A DNA stretch of 64,000 nucleotides from Rutidosis leptorrhynchoides (GCF_046630445.1 NC_092334.1:107619001-107683000), one strand, 5' to 3'. Positions 35,850-48,043 are shown, counted from the first letter of the stretch. Notes: generated from the sequence alone by a model not told the origin. Numbers and translations: made by a program.

Positions 35850-38800
35850 ATGAATTCTTTGGTGGGTTCATCTGTTTTCACTCTAAATTCACGGAATGTG
35901 TCATTTTTATCATCTGGGTATTGTAAATCTAACAAAAAGACTGTTACTTTAATCAATACAAAGAAAATTGCTTGTTGTAGTATCGCTCCTCAGAATTTAA
36001 AGCCTGCAGCTGAATTTCAACCTTCCAAATTCAACGTATGAATTCCCTATTGTATAGTTTTAGATATATATTTGTGTATGTTCCATTTATTGAGCATGAT
36101 AAAATTATTTATTTAGGATTTGATTACAGTTACACACTACATAGGCCAAAAATCTCTATTGTATTAGTATAATTTAGTATTGAGCTTAACAAGTAAGAAT
36201 TATTGGTTATTGTGATTAATTATTGCTGTTATATGGAATGAATCAAATTTTAGAATAGAGAAAAGTAAGCTTAAATTTTGAGATTACTAGTTACAAGATG
36301 ATAACTTTTTGTTTATTTGTGTTAGGATTCTTCTTTGAATTTGTTTACAGAAGATTCTGAGGAAACAGATGTGCTAATTGAGTGTAAAGATGTTTATAAG
36401 TCATTTGGGGAGAAACACATCTTAAAAGGTGTTAATTTTAAGGTGAAGATTGGTTGTTATTTTTATCTGGAATCTCACATTTTTATTAACTTTTTGTATA
36501 AGGTTTTTAAGGATTATAACTGTTACAGATCAAATATGGTGAAGCAGTTGGAATAATTGGACCATCTGGCACAGGAAAATCTACCATATTAAAGATTATT
36601 GCAGGGCTCCTAACTCCAGATAAGGTGTTAAGTTATTCCCTAGTAGATGCAAAACGGGTGGGGCTGGTGGGTTGATTAACGGGTCAAAATGGGTTCAGGT
36701 TCAAATAAGTTATATCTAGTAGAGGTTGAAATTTACCGATTTGGGCTAGGTTGACCTGATACACTTCTTTGTTAGTTTGACTTATGATTACAATATCAGT
36801 TTTTTTCACTAGCAGATTATATCTTTGAGTTATATTGGGCAACTTCCACCCGTTGACCGTGACTGATTTGACCCTTTTTCATCTTAGTTAAATTAAAATA
36901 TCTTTTATGTTGTATCAGTATAAACTTACGGCTGTAAGACTTCGGTTTTGCACTTGAACAGGGGGAAGTTTACATTCGAGGACGTAGAAGACTTGGATTA
37001 ATAAGTGATGATGATATGTCCGGCCTTCGAATTGGCCTGGTGAAGTTTCTTCCAGCTACTCATAGTAAAAAAAATGCGTTTTTTTTAATTGATAATGACA
37101 TTTTCCTTTGATTGATAAGCAGGTATTTCAGAGTGCAGCACTTTTTGATTCTTTAACAGTTAGAGAAAATGTTGGATTCCTTTTGTAAGTTCTTTGTACT
37201 GAATATTGTTGAACTCCCTTTCAGATTTTTTCAGTTGAGTGTTTTAATGTGATTTTGAATTTCAAAGGTACGAGCATTCAAAAATGCCCGAAGATAAAAT
37301 TCAAGAACTTGTTACAGAAACGTTGGCTGCAGTTGGATTAAAGGTGAGTTAAGCAGCAATCTCATGTTTTTGTGAACATACATAGAAGTTTGTTCATTTT
37401 ATTGATTCAGATGAAGAAGTTATTTAGTTCCAAATTAGTTGAATCTTTTTGTATTTAGTTTTTGTTCTATTTTTGTTGCTGCTTTCGTATTGAGGTGGTA
37501 AAGAACCACTTGTGGGACGAAACACACCTGACATAAGTATTTCTTGCGTAATTAATTTTAACACACGAGATTTCGAAGTTGGTAATTTTAGTAGGTTGGT
37601 ATTTTATGGCAATTGAATCATAACTCGAAATCATTAAGAGGATACCGGGAGTAGAAAGTGGAACTGATACAGTCGATTACTAATCGAATATCCTTCACTA
37701 TTTGACTATAAATGGATCGAACTGATCTTTTTTTGTTACTCGTCTGAAATGCATGAAGAATAAGGTCTTCAAGTATATTTTATAAAATATTTTTGATCAC
37801 TAAAATGCCTACTTTTCGTATCTATAAAATATTTTCGCAAACCTTCAATCCGTTCCAGTTTTGGCTCACCATTATCGATTTAGTCTAGCTATGGTTCGGG
37901 CCATGAATTAACTTAACCGGTGCACCCACACATTTTATAAGGTGACGGGTATTCACTAATTAATTGTAACCTTGGGTGACTAATTGGCAGGATGTTGAGG
38001 AGCGGATGCCATCTGAGTTGTCTGGAGGGATGAAAAAACGAGTCGCGTTAGCACGATCTATAATATATGACACAACAAATAATGCAATAGAACCTGAGGT
38101 AAGTGATGACGTGTTTACTATCTGATTTCCTTTTACCCTTCCGATTTCCTTGTCTAAGATTCTCTTGAAATGTTGCTATCTTCATTGAATAACTCGGTAT
38201 GTGAAGTGTTGCAATTGATAGTTATATTAGCTACATCACTGTAGTTACTTATTAATGTGACAGATTGGGTATGTTTTGACACAAATGAGTCATGTCAGAA
38301 AGTCAACGGGTCAAACTGGTCAAAAGTTGCATAAAGCGCATTTATTAGTGGACAAAAGCTCGCAAGTCATTTTTGTAAAGAGTTTAGTTTAGTTACTAAT
38401 GATATTATTTTCATAATCTTACTTAAAACGAGGATTACTTTAGTAAAATCAAAAGTATTTGCTAGTCAGCCTCGCTGTACTGATTATTGAAAATAATTCC
38501 TTTTCAATAGCACGGAACTTCAATATCTGACCCGCCTGTATTGTCATCTCAAAACAAATTCAATAGCAGGGAAGTCCCTGTTTTCGGGTTTTGTTAATAA
38601 GAACTTGTTCGGTAGTTTAGTAGTGTCTAGGGACTAAAACATAGTGGAATTAAGGCATATCGAGTTCCTGTTGGTGACATTACCTTGTTAGAAAATACAA
38701 ATGCTTTTTTTAGTCAATATCACGCATAATTGTTAGAAATGTTTTGTTGTAATCTTGAGCAGGTGTTGTTGTATGACGAACCAACCGCGGGATTGGATCC

Positions 38801-40167
38801 AATTGCGTCTACTGTAGTTGAAGATCTGATCCGGTCCGTTCATTGCAAAGGTGAAGATGCAGTCGGGAAGCCTGGAAAGATTGCATCGTATGTGGTTGTA
38901 ACTCACCAACACAGTACAATTAGAAGAGCTGTTGACAGGTTATTACCTTTTTGTGTTCATATTACAGTTATAAGTTATATCATATGATAACGATGACCTA
39001 AACTAATAATGACATAATGTGCAGAGTGTAATGTTTTTTTTATTCTATGGTTTCTTCAATTTATTTAAATAATAAATGGGCTCGTGTTTTCAGGTTAGTG
39101 TTTCTACACGAGGGAAAGGTTGTATGGGAAGGAATGACTCATGAATTCACTTCATCCACAAATCCAATTGTTCAGCAGGTAAATTATATATGTTGTTTTT
39201 TGAAATTGATTATGGTTTGTTAATTGATTAAAAAAAGTAAAAAATTCATTTGCCGGGTGGTAAGATGGGCATATCGTTTCATGATCTGTCAAACTTTTCA
39301 TGTAAATTGGGTTTTTAGTACATATAGAAATAGGCGGGTTGGATTGGGTTGATTCACAAACGTTTTTGTAGTACAAGTAGTGAAGTAGGAATGCATTGAA
39401 TACGATTGCAAAAACCATGTTACTGCAGTATTAATCTAATTTTGTGAAATAAAACAACTTAAAAGGGTGTAAGCATTTTCTTTAAAAAAAAGAAAATTGT
39501 AAGCATGAGAACTACACTTTTTGGCAACTTCGAACCCCATTCAGTATATAAAAAAAAAAAAGTTGTAAGGTTTTGCTTGTTCGGGTTACCCGGGAAGGGC
39601 GAGTAATCCGACCCCATACTCTAGTGTACGCAGCCCATCAGGAATACTCTCTGGCTGTTTCCAACCCTTCCCTGGCCACCCCAAGAATTGAACCTGAGAC
39701 CTCTTGCAAGGATCTCAGGGCCCCAACAGGGAAAAAACACAACCCAAGTGGTATATATACTGAACCCCATTCAGTATAATTACTCGTATTTATTTGACCC
39801 GTTAGGGACAAAACACAACCCAAATGTAACCTATTCTCAAGTATAAGGGTTATTTGGCTAATTCGTTTGAGGTTTTGGCCATAAAGTGAGATGTTGCAAA
39901 CATTGGTATAGAACCCAAGATATTTATACCGTGCCGATAATCTATATGTTCAAACAAATACGAAGGCTAATTAAGTTTTCTTTTTTATCATATCAGCAAA
40001 ACAGTAGATACAACAGTAGATACAATATCACTAAAACGATAAAAATTGTAAACTATAACTTTCGTTGAAGTTTGGATCCACATCAAAAGTTTGATTCTCA
40101 TGTTATGTATTTGTTACATGGTTGTTAGTTTGCGTCCGGGAACTTGGATGGGCCGATTAAGTACTAA
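35850..40167 (+). CDS. TGD3: TGD3, plastid lipid-import ABC ATPase (ABCI13 type)
   Basis: ATPase of the TGD1-TGD2-TGD3 importer, which moves ER-derived lipid across the inner chloroplast envelope for galactolipid synthesis. Ten coding exons, all GT-AG: 35850-36035, 36326-36442, 36529-36624, 36962-37039, 37123-37184, 37268-37343, 37991-38098, 38763-38938, 39094-39178 and 40129-40167. Together they give 340 residues, close to the roughly 345 of Arabidopsis TGD3. Residues 1-54 have no acidic residue and are Ser/Lys/Asn-rich, a plastid transit peptide. Walker [10 protein letters not shown] is at 112-120, Q-loop Gln at 162, signature LSGGM at 215-219, Walker B LLYDEP at 243-248, D-loop GLD at 251-253 and H-loop His at 289. 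The C-terminus is [12 protein letters not shown]. No frameshift or stop is seen, so the gene looks functional. The start is the first ATG after a C/T-rich leader. Confidence 0.95.
39532..39548. other. Target-site duplication of intronic SINE, left
   Basis: GAACCCCATTCAGTATA, identical to 39762-39778. Confidence 0.75.
39549..39761 (-). mobile_element. SINE-like insertion in TGD3 intron 9
   Basis: About 213 bp between perfect 17-bp direct repeats (39532-39548, 39762-39778). On the minus strand it has a Pol III B-box-like GGTTCAATTC (39694-39685) and ends in a homopolymer T run beside the left duplication. Length, duplication size and B box fit a tRNA-derived plant SINE. I could not place the A box with confidence. 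Confidence 0.65.
39762..39778. other. Target-site duplication of intronic SINE, right
   Basis: GAACCCCATTCAGTATA, matching the left copy. Confidence 0.75.
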
Positions 40168-40877
40168 AGCCAAAGTACAAAGATTGTAACAGTTATGACC
40201 ATTTCTTCGTCTTCCAATTTCAAATTCAAAATGAGATGCAGTTGAACAGATGCTCAAAAGATGCCCAAAAAGGTCAGATATTGGTACCAAGCAGATAGGC
40301 ATTCGACCCGAAATCAAGCTTATAGATAAATGTTTGAGGGATCAGTAAGATATTCTTTTTACTTGAACTACGAGTTCCCAAGTGGTTTGGGATATAGTGT
40401 TATTCTTTTTTCTTAGTAAAGTTAGTCCCTTGTAAACATATTGTTATGAGCTTTTCATAATGTAATGCCCATATTGACTATAAATATTTGGATCAAATTT
40501 AGTGAGTTAGACCCCTCCCTTTGCTCACTGATTTCATTGAACTCTCTCTCGTTTACATTAGCGTCACATTAACATAACTCCATTTCACTAAACCCTTCTT
40601 TAAACCCTCTCTATCATTCACTAGACATTACCCCAAATATACTCCACAAAAAATAGAATGTGCACTTTACAAAACACAATTTACAAGAAATAAAAGCAGT
40701 GGGTTCCACCCTCTTCGATGACTCCCCTCAGGAATACTCCGTATAATTTTACTACTCGTATATTTTTTTTTCCCTTCCTTTTCTTTATTTTCAAAATATA
40801 AATGTAGAACGGAGTGTAAGTTGGGATTTCTTCAAGTTAAAAAGGATCTACTACATGTATAACTTTATCCGTCCTAA
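40168..40877 (+). other. TGD3 3' UTR and downstream spacer
   Basis: The 3' UTR probably ends somewhere before about 40500. No clear polyadenylation site can be chosen. The rest is AT-rich with no gene seen. Confidence 0.4.
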
Positions 40878-41108
40878 TGATACCGCAACCCGCATGCGCA
40901 ATATATACGTATGCGGGCACTCGCTAGCATGCGTATGCGTGTACTTTGTATGCGGTATGCGGATTTGTATCGAATGCCTTTGTTCCCGGTACGGCGGTTA
41001 CTTGGTCCTCAAGTACGTATCTTTTCCATAATTATATCCGTGATTCGGGGGAGTTGGTTATGGAAGGGATTACCATTATCTCGGATGGTTCTAGAATTAG
41101 AGTTTGCC

Positions 41109-41120
41109 TATATATAAAAA
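41109..41120 (+). promoter_or_regulatory. TATA box of the Tat-like LTR
   Basis: TATATATAAAAA followed by CCCTACTTATC, a typical plant core promoter, about 340 bases before the LTR end. Confidence 0.6.
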
Positions 41121-41389
41121 CCCTACTTATCATTCTGAAAAACAACCCACGTTAAGTAACAATCATCAACCACACATCTTACGTAACCAGCATCATCTCT
41201 CGTCTTCTCAAGGTTAACAGGTTAGTTCTTCGTTGACTAGCACCTACAGCCTTATATGGGGCCTTCCGATCAACGACCGTTATCGAAGGTGGACTTAATC
41301 ACTTGGCCACCCTGCCGACATCATCATGTCGGTCAGGGTTATTCACGGTAGCCGGACCGGAGAGCCTTGTTCTAAGATCCTTAACCCAA

Positions 41390-41409
41390 CCCCCCCCCCC
41401 CCCCCCCCC
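41390..41409. repeat. C20 homopolymer
   Basis: Twenty consecutive C residues in an LTR; the length may be affected by sequencing or assembly. Confidence 0.85.
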
Positions 41410-41461
41410 TTACGTATTGTACATGCATATTAACCTTATGGTAAAAATATGCATGATCAAG

Positions 41462-41480
41462 TGGTGCTTTCATTGAGAGC
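41462..41480 (+). other. Candidate primer-binding site of the Tat-like element
   Basis: TGGTGCTTTCATTGAGAGC directly after the LTR end. A TGG start at this place is what a tRNA-primed element needs. I cannot name the tRNA with certainty. Confidence 0.5.
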
Positions 41481-41581
41481 CGAACTAGTTCAAGACGTTT
41501 TTTAATTGTTTTTTCTTTTAAAGTTTTGAATTATAAGGCTTATTATTCACAAATTTTTTTGAATTTTTCTTTAACAGTATC

Positions 41582-42239
41582 ATGACTTCCGGGGACTCAT
41601 CGGAACGTACTCAAACAGATAATCAAAACACGCCGTCTGGTAATCAGCAGGCGCACGCTATGACTACGGAGGCGGGATACGCGCCATATCCTCCACCTGT
41701 ATCCGGTGAGCCTTTTCAGATGTATAAGCCGATATATCCAGATGAGATTACACCGCCAAGGGCAAACTCGCCAGTCACAACCACGCGGTTGGATTTTTCC
41801 TCGGTGGATCCAAGGGTCATCTTGGTAGGCACTAGCGGTGAAACAGTAGGCCCACACGTGGTATACTGCGACCAGGTACCTATTTATAGTACTACAGTTT
41901 CAATCCCTCTGCAGACGCAGAGTATTCGGCAGAATTCATCGTTTACACCGTTGCAACCTTGGCAACCACCGCGTCCAATTTCTCAGTTTTTGACTCCTGC
42001 GGATGCGCAGGCATTACTTAATATTTGGGGGTTCGATGTCATTCCGGATGCCAATTCTCATTGGACGCCGATAACCGCAGAACAGCAAAGCACTGCGCAT
42101 ACGGTTGGACTTATAACGGCATATCCTCAGGTCTCGCAGTCATCTACGCCACAGGTTTCGGCACCTTTTCAGCTACCCGTATACTCTGCGCCGGCAAGCC
42201 TGCCTTCTTTTCCAACGCATCAGCCTTGGTTATATCCGC
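41582..42239 (+). pseudogene. gag: Tat-like gag, N-terminal part, cut by LARD-B
   Basis: An ATG-initiated frame of 219 codons, Gln/Pro/Ser/Thr-rich, up to the LARD-B junction inside a codon. The open frame continues about 90 bases into the LTR by chance. It is Gag by position (after LTR and PBS) and because the frame resumes, in phase, at 54161 when the insert and one target duplication are ignored. The N-terminal half has no named domain. The protein cannot be made intact here. Confidence 0.75.
42235..42239. other. Target-site duplication TCCGC, left
   Basis: TCCGC before LARD-B; repeated at 54156-54160. Confidence 0.9.
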
Positions 42240-43401
42240 TGAAAGGACCCGTCCTAATCCATCTGGACGAAGTCACCAACATCTGGTTCCATTGCGATGA
42301 TCGACTCCAAATAATGTCTTTACAATGAGCAAATGCACAGCGAAAGATTTCTTTCATACTTGAGAATAAACATGCTTTCAAGTGTCAACCAAAAGGTTGG
42401 TGAGTTCATTAGTTTAACATAAATAAACATTTCCATCATTTTAATAGACCACAAGATTTTCATTTCTCATAAATATACGTCCCATGCATAGAGACAAAAA
42501 TATCATTCATATGGATTGAACACCTGGTAACCGACATTCACAATATGTATATAAGAATATCCCCATCATTCCGGGATCCTCCTTCGGACATGATATAAAT
42601 TTCGAAGTACTAAAGCATCCGGTACTTTGGATGGGGCTTGTTGGGCCCGATAGATCTATCTTTAGAGTTCGCGTCAATTAGGGTGTCTATTCCCTAATTC
42701 TTAGATTACCAGACTTAATAGAAAAGGGCATATTCGATTAGATAATCCAACCATAGAATGTAGTTTCGATTACTTGTGTCTATTTTGTAAAGCATTTATA
42801 AAAGCAGCGCATGTATTCTCAGTCCCAAAAATATATTTTGCAAAAGCATTTAAAAAGGGAATAATGAAACTCACATATTGTATTTTGTAGTAAAAATACA
42901 TATAACGACATTGCACAAGTATAGGGTTGGCCTCGGATTCACGAACCTATATCATTTGTATATTTATTAATATACATAATTTTAATCGAATAAATATATA
43001 TGTATTTAATATTATTAGTGATATAATTCTTGTTAGAAGCCTATATGTATCATTTTATATATAAATTAAGTAAATAACCACATTTGTATAGTTAAGTTTT
43101 GTATTAAATATGTATGTATGTATATATTTATTTATTTTATAAATATATTTTGTTTGTTAACTTAATGATAATACTAATAACAATAATACTAATAATAATA
43201 ATGATAATATTGATAGTAATTTTAATTATAAAAATGATACTTCTGCAGCTATTAATAGTTAGATTAATAGTTTTAATAATTATATAGTATCTCGGTTAAC
43301 ATAATATTCACGATAATAATAATAGTAATACTAATAATAATCATCATTGTAACTAGGATTATGATAATAATAATAATAATGGGTAACTAATACTTATGTT
43401 A

Positions 43402-43402
<1 letters not shown>

Positions 43403-43457
<55 letters not shown>
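43403..43457. repeat. (TAA)n microsatellite
   Basis: About 55 bp of TAA units; the other LTR has about 70 bp at 51724-51795. Confidence 0.95.
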
Positions 43458-43458
<1 letters not shown>

Positions 43459-43673
43459 TTAATACTAATAACTATTTTTCGTAATACGTAATAATAATAA
43501 TACTAATAATAATTCTAATTCTAATACCTAATGATAATAATAATAATAATCATAATATTCATAACCTTTAATGATAATAATAATAACATTTGTAATACTT
43601 GTAATACTAACAATAATTATAATAACAATAAATAAGAATAAAAATATCAATAATAATAATAATACTAATAAAG

Positions 43674-43710
<37 letters not shown>

Positions 43711-43759
43711 AAGGATTTACTACCTCAATTAATTTGACAAAAAGAAATGCTCCCATTCA

Positions 43760-43815
43760 GACTCGAACTCATGACCCCCTCGTTCATCAGATCAACACAC
43801 TACTAAACCGTCCAA
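43760..43815 (-). other. tRNA-like A/B boxes in LARD-B 3' LTR
   Basis: On the minus strand a B box AGTTCGAGTC (43769-43760) lies 30-odd bases after an A-box-like GGACGGTTTAGTAG. It is repeated in the 5' LTR (B box 52095-52086). A short tail and an ATT-type repeat follow, as in LARD-A, although the sequences differ. Confidence 0.4.
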
Positions 43816-44395
43816 GCCATTCTATTTTTCTGTTATTGTTTGATTTTTACTTCTTTTAACCCTTAAAACATATTCATCTCCTTCACCAAAAAACCAAACG
43901 ACCCAGGTACAAACTCAATCCATGAATCAGTTACAAAACAAGTTTTTATATTCTCCAACTAGTTATAAATCATCCCAATTAATAGTTTGAAATAATTAAA
44001 CCAAAAAAATAAATTAAAAAAAACAGAAATATATATATACTGCCGTCGCAGTTTAAAAAAAAAAAAACCATGAATTTGATTTTTAGAACATTATACATAA
44101 TAATCATAACATGGATTATGTTTTAAAACACTCATAGAAAGTATTGAAATTGCCAATTGAACTTGAATCGTCCAAACGAATTCGAATTTCTCTAAGAACA
44201 ATCCAGTTGACTTTTTTTTATAAACTTTGACTCTACAATTCGAATTCGTTTTAGAGAATTTGAAGCTGAAATTTCGAAGTTTGTTTGAGTAAGGGATTCC
44301 TAACATAACTGCAATTTTACATTTTGAGATGGGATTAAATTTCAAGCTTTTGATAAATAAAAAAAAATTGAAACAGGGGTGTTCGAGCTTTTCTG

Positions 44396-44399
<4 letters not shown>

Positions 44400-44479
<80 letters not shown>
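44400..44479. repeat. (AT)n microsatellite
   Basis: About 80 bp in the LARD-B 3' LTR; a similar run at 52720-52797 in the 5' LTR. Confidence 0.95.
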
Positions 44480-44484
<5 letters not shown>

Positions 44485-45834
44485 TTTTTAACTCCCTCCT
44501 TCCCAATTGTAGTTGCGTAATATGTATATATTGACTGAATAATTGGGATAGAATTACATATATGATTAATTGAGAGGGACTTGTAACAATAGCAAGCAAG
44601 AGGATCGAATTTTTGAATAACAACAAATAATAAAGCCAATCGAATAGATGGGTTACTGTGTTTGGAGATCGACCTATAACAAATCAGGGACAGAAAACAA
44701 GTTTTTTTTGATACAGTTGATAGTTATAGGAACCATATTTGATTCCAAAAATTACACATATGATCTTTTATAGTTATTATTTACAAATGATAATAATAAT
44801 AATAAGGATAATAATAATAATAATAATAAATAATAATAATGTTAATATCTAATATAATGGTAATTATTAATAATAAGGTTAATAATGATATTAATAATAA
44901 TAATAATAATATTAACATTTATAATCATAAAAGATGATAATAATAATATTATTAATGATGATAATAATATAAATAATGATTATTAATGTTAAAGGTAAAA
45001 ATAATATCTAATGATAGTACATATAATAACTAAGATGTAGTAAGTTACATGTATCAAGTTTCATATCTATATGTCATATGTATTTAAAATAATAATATTA
45101 ATAATACTAGTAATAATAAGGATATAATATGTTACATGTATTAAAATTTTCATTTATATAATAATATTAATAATTCTTATATTAGTTTTTAATATTAATA
45201 TTTACTTTAATGATAATAAGAAAAATATTAATAGCAATAGTAATATAATGATTATATTTTAACTTGAAATTTCACATATTCATATTATATACTATTAGTT
45301 ATATAATATTAATTGTTTATATAATATATATTATATATATTTAATATTTGTACATTTCAACAATATATAGTAATAATCATGTATAGATATTATATTTATA
45401 AAATATTCAGACCACTATCTATAATTATGTTTTAAACATCAAATTTTATTACATAGATAAATATAACCTCAAAGTATTATTCTTTTAATACCTTGTTATC
45501 GTTGACCATTTATGTTCAAAATCCAATATATTCAATTCACTCTATATAATAAAAATAATAAGTTTTAGTTATTCTTTGTTATCTTTCATAATAACTAAAT
45601 CATATAATAGTTCATTAATATATTTAATTTATTATATAGAATCATTTAATTATATAATTATATATCTTTGTTTACAATTAAGGGTTCGTGAATCGTTGGG
45701 AATAGTCGAAGTTAACTGAATCCATGTGAACAGTTAAAAAATTTTCAGACTTAGTTAAATATGCTTTGCTTATTATGTCGAAAACATATAAAGATTAAGT
45801 TTAAATTTGGTCAAAAATTTTCGGGTCGTCACAG

Positions 45835-45848
45835 TACCTACCCGTTAA
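45835..45848 (-). other. LARD-B polypurine-type tract
   Basis: Minus-strand TTAACGGGTAGGTA, one base from the 3' LTR. Confidence 0.65.
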
Positions 45849-46266
45849 AGAAATTTCGTCCCGAAATTTGAGTGGGATGGTCATGGATGACAATAAGTAT
45901 GTTTTCATGACTCATATAAGCTGATAAATAGAGTTTTTATTACCATTAAGTAATAAGGATAAAACAATTCGATTACTCGAAGAGTACTAGTGAAGCTGCC
46001 ACAAAAGATAGAAATAGGAAAAATAAAGATTCGTCTTAACTTTTGACAGAGTCAGGGTTGAGTTCCGGAATTCAAGGGATTTAGAGAAGATCTTCTAAAT
46101 CTAAAAGATTTGATTCATCGGCGAGTAAGAAAATTAAGATCTCTATAATTAAATGCGATGATCTGTCCCGATTACTACGTCTGATATTTCCATTATAATT
46201 TTTTTTTCCGTTCCATTAGTTTTCACCACTTCTATACTCAATTCCCAAATTCAAAAGATTTTGGAA

Positions 46267-46440
46267 ATGCTTAATCCAGTTCTGATCCTTGTTCTTATCC
46301 TGACTGTTGCCGTAATCATTCTCCTTTTTCAACTTCCACCGGAGGAATCTGTTTTCTTCTATTTCGCCCTTGGGGTTATAGTGTTTTTAATTCTCCCGTG
46401 TCTTTATGTTGCGATAAACATTGATATACACGGTTTGTAA
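46267..46440 (+). CDS. Antisense 57-residue two-span membrane protein, LARD-B copy
   Basis: An intact 57-codon frame from ATG to TAA, antisense to the element. Two hydrophobic segments (about residues 4-21 and 30-49) flank QLPPEES; the end is AINIDIHGL. Compared with the LARD-C copy there are no indels, about eight synonymous codon changes and about eight replacements, nearly all hydrophobic for hydrophobic. The last 13 codons are identical. Function is unknown; translation is unproven. Confidence 0.45.
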   Translation: MLNPVLILVLILTVAVIILLFQLPPEESVFFYFALGVIVFLILPCLYVAINIDIHGL

Positions 46441-47821
46441 TTTCCGTGTTGTTATTCTGCTTAATATTTTCTCTTATATTTCGGAGCTCTTTGCCTTTTT
46501 ATTCTCCTCTCGACCTCTAGTAAAGCGAGTAATAGTCCAGAATTCGTAAGTATGGAGTTTCAAATGAACTTAATGTTCTAAACAAGAAGGAACGTAATGG
46601 CACGATTTGATTTGTCAAATTACCAGAATCACTGAGAATAGAACTATCAATAATATATTTTCTTGATATGTTCAGAAGTTAATCTGAATGAAAGAGTTAT
46701 GTAACATGACACATGATGACGTTATAATCTGTGAATCATCATGTTCCATTTAGAAACTCAGCATGACTTAATGTAATATAATCACGTTGATCAAGTGTCA
46801 TTATATTATACTAACTCCTGCATCAGTTCCCAACATTACTTCAATAACATTCATATTTTAAGCTCGAAAGTTTACAGAATATAGAAACTAACAGTTTCTA
46901 TATGATGTAATACTGATAGCACGAAGAGATTAATGATTTCAGATAAGAATAGTTATAAAAATATCTTCAGAAATATGGAGGATATTTATAATGAAAAATA
47001 CGATGATATCATGGAATTTCTAATATCGAAGGATGGTGAAGAAAATTTGTCCGCAAGAGTTCGGAGTCAGAAGCAAGGTATTCGCTAAAGATTTCAACAG
47101 ACATTGAATCATTTGAATTCTTTGAAGTCAAACTTATTCTTTGTGATTTGTCCACGGCTTTCTTCCTAGTTTCGCATAATCTGCTTTTCGGTACTAAATT
47201 TTCTATTGAATGTTTCCAATATAATGATACACAGGAAGCACGAGGAGGTATATAATTTCGGACGAGAATATTTATGAAAATATCCTCAGAAATATCGAAG
47301 ATATTGATGATGATATTTTGTAATTTCTAAGTTCAATGGTTGATGGAGAAAGATTTTCCGCAAGATTTTAACATGACTTCGGAGCAAGATATTCTCTAAA
47401 GATTTCATCGGATTCAGAATTACTTGGATTCTTTGAATATAGGGTTTAGTCCTTGTATTTGTCCTTGGTCCCTTCGTGGTTAGCTCAATCCATTTTTCAG
47501 TTCCAACTTTTCTGAGCTTTTCCAACATACTATTCTTTATCATCAAACTTCCGATGATTAAGGTCGTTTACGGTTGTCTATGGTTTCGGCTGCTTCATTC
47601 AAATTTTTCAACATTCATAGTGTTGATTTGTGACTGAGTGCTTTTCAGAATTTCAAAATGAGAGATCATAATTCTAAGATATAAATGTCATACATATAAC
47701 TGTTGATGTAGATATGATGTGAGTTTTCAGAATACTGATTGCTGATTCCCGGTAATTGGTATGGCAGTTCTCGTTACAAGATGCGGATGAGTATATGATA
47801 GGGTTTTAATGAATAATTATA

Positions 47822-48043
47822 ATGATTTGTCAGAGAGATCTAAGCCAAGAAGCAACGAGGTTGCTGGTACGTTTGCTGGTAATATGGTGGAATATAAAAG
47901 AATTCTCCGGTATCAAAAGGGTAATCGTATATATATATCAGGATTATAGTAAGGCTACTTCGAATGAAAAGTCGAAGTTGACTTGCTGGAGCTGTGACAA
48001 AATTGGCTACTTTGAAAAGGAATCGCAAAATTATTTTTGCTAA
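47822..48043 (+). pseudogene. Antisense gag zinc-knuckle-like relic, LARD-B
   Basis: Same segment as 28287-28517, again antisense to its element, with KSKLTCWSCDKIGYFEK near the end. The first part is in a different frame from the LARD-C copy, so an indel separates them. It is a decayed piece rather than a gene. Confidence 0.4.

Larger units (their letters stand above)
40878..41459 (+). repeat. Tat-like element 5' LTR (about 582 bp)
   Basis: Proposed limits TGATACCGCAAC at 40878 and GCATGATCA at 41459 (short inverted end TGAT/ATCA), with a PBS-like sequence three bases on. A strong TATA box TATATATAAAAA lies at 41109-41120. A C20 tract is at 41390-41409. The 3' LTR is outside the window, so the left limit is an inference. 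Confidence 0.5.
42240..45833 (-). repeat. LARD-B 3' LTR
   Basis: Near-identical to 50555-54155. The R/U5 part (42240 to about 42960) matches the other LARDs; the U3 core (about 43000-45700) is specific to LARD-B. It contains (TAA)n arrays, tRNA-like boxes (43760-43815) and an AT run (44400-44479). Confidence 0.9.

Noticed and set aside
39152-39823. Extra exons of TGD3 in intron 9
   Set aside because: The reading frame is completed by the small exon at 40129-40167, and the open frames here overlap the SINE-like insertion.
41390-41409. C20 tract as a regulatory or quadruplex element
   Set aside because: A homopolymer of this kind is prone to sequencing error and has no supporting context.
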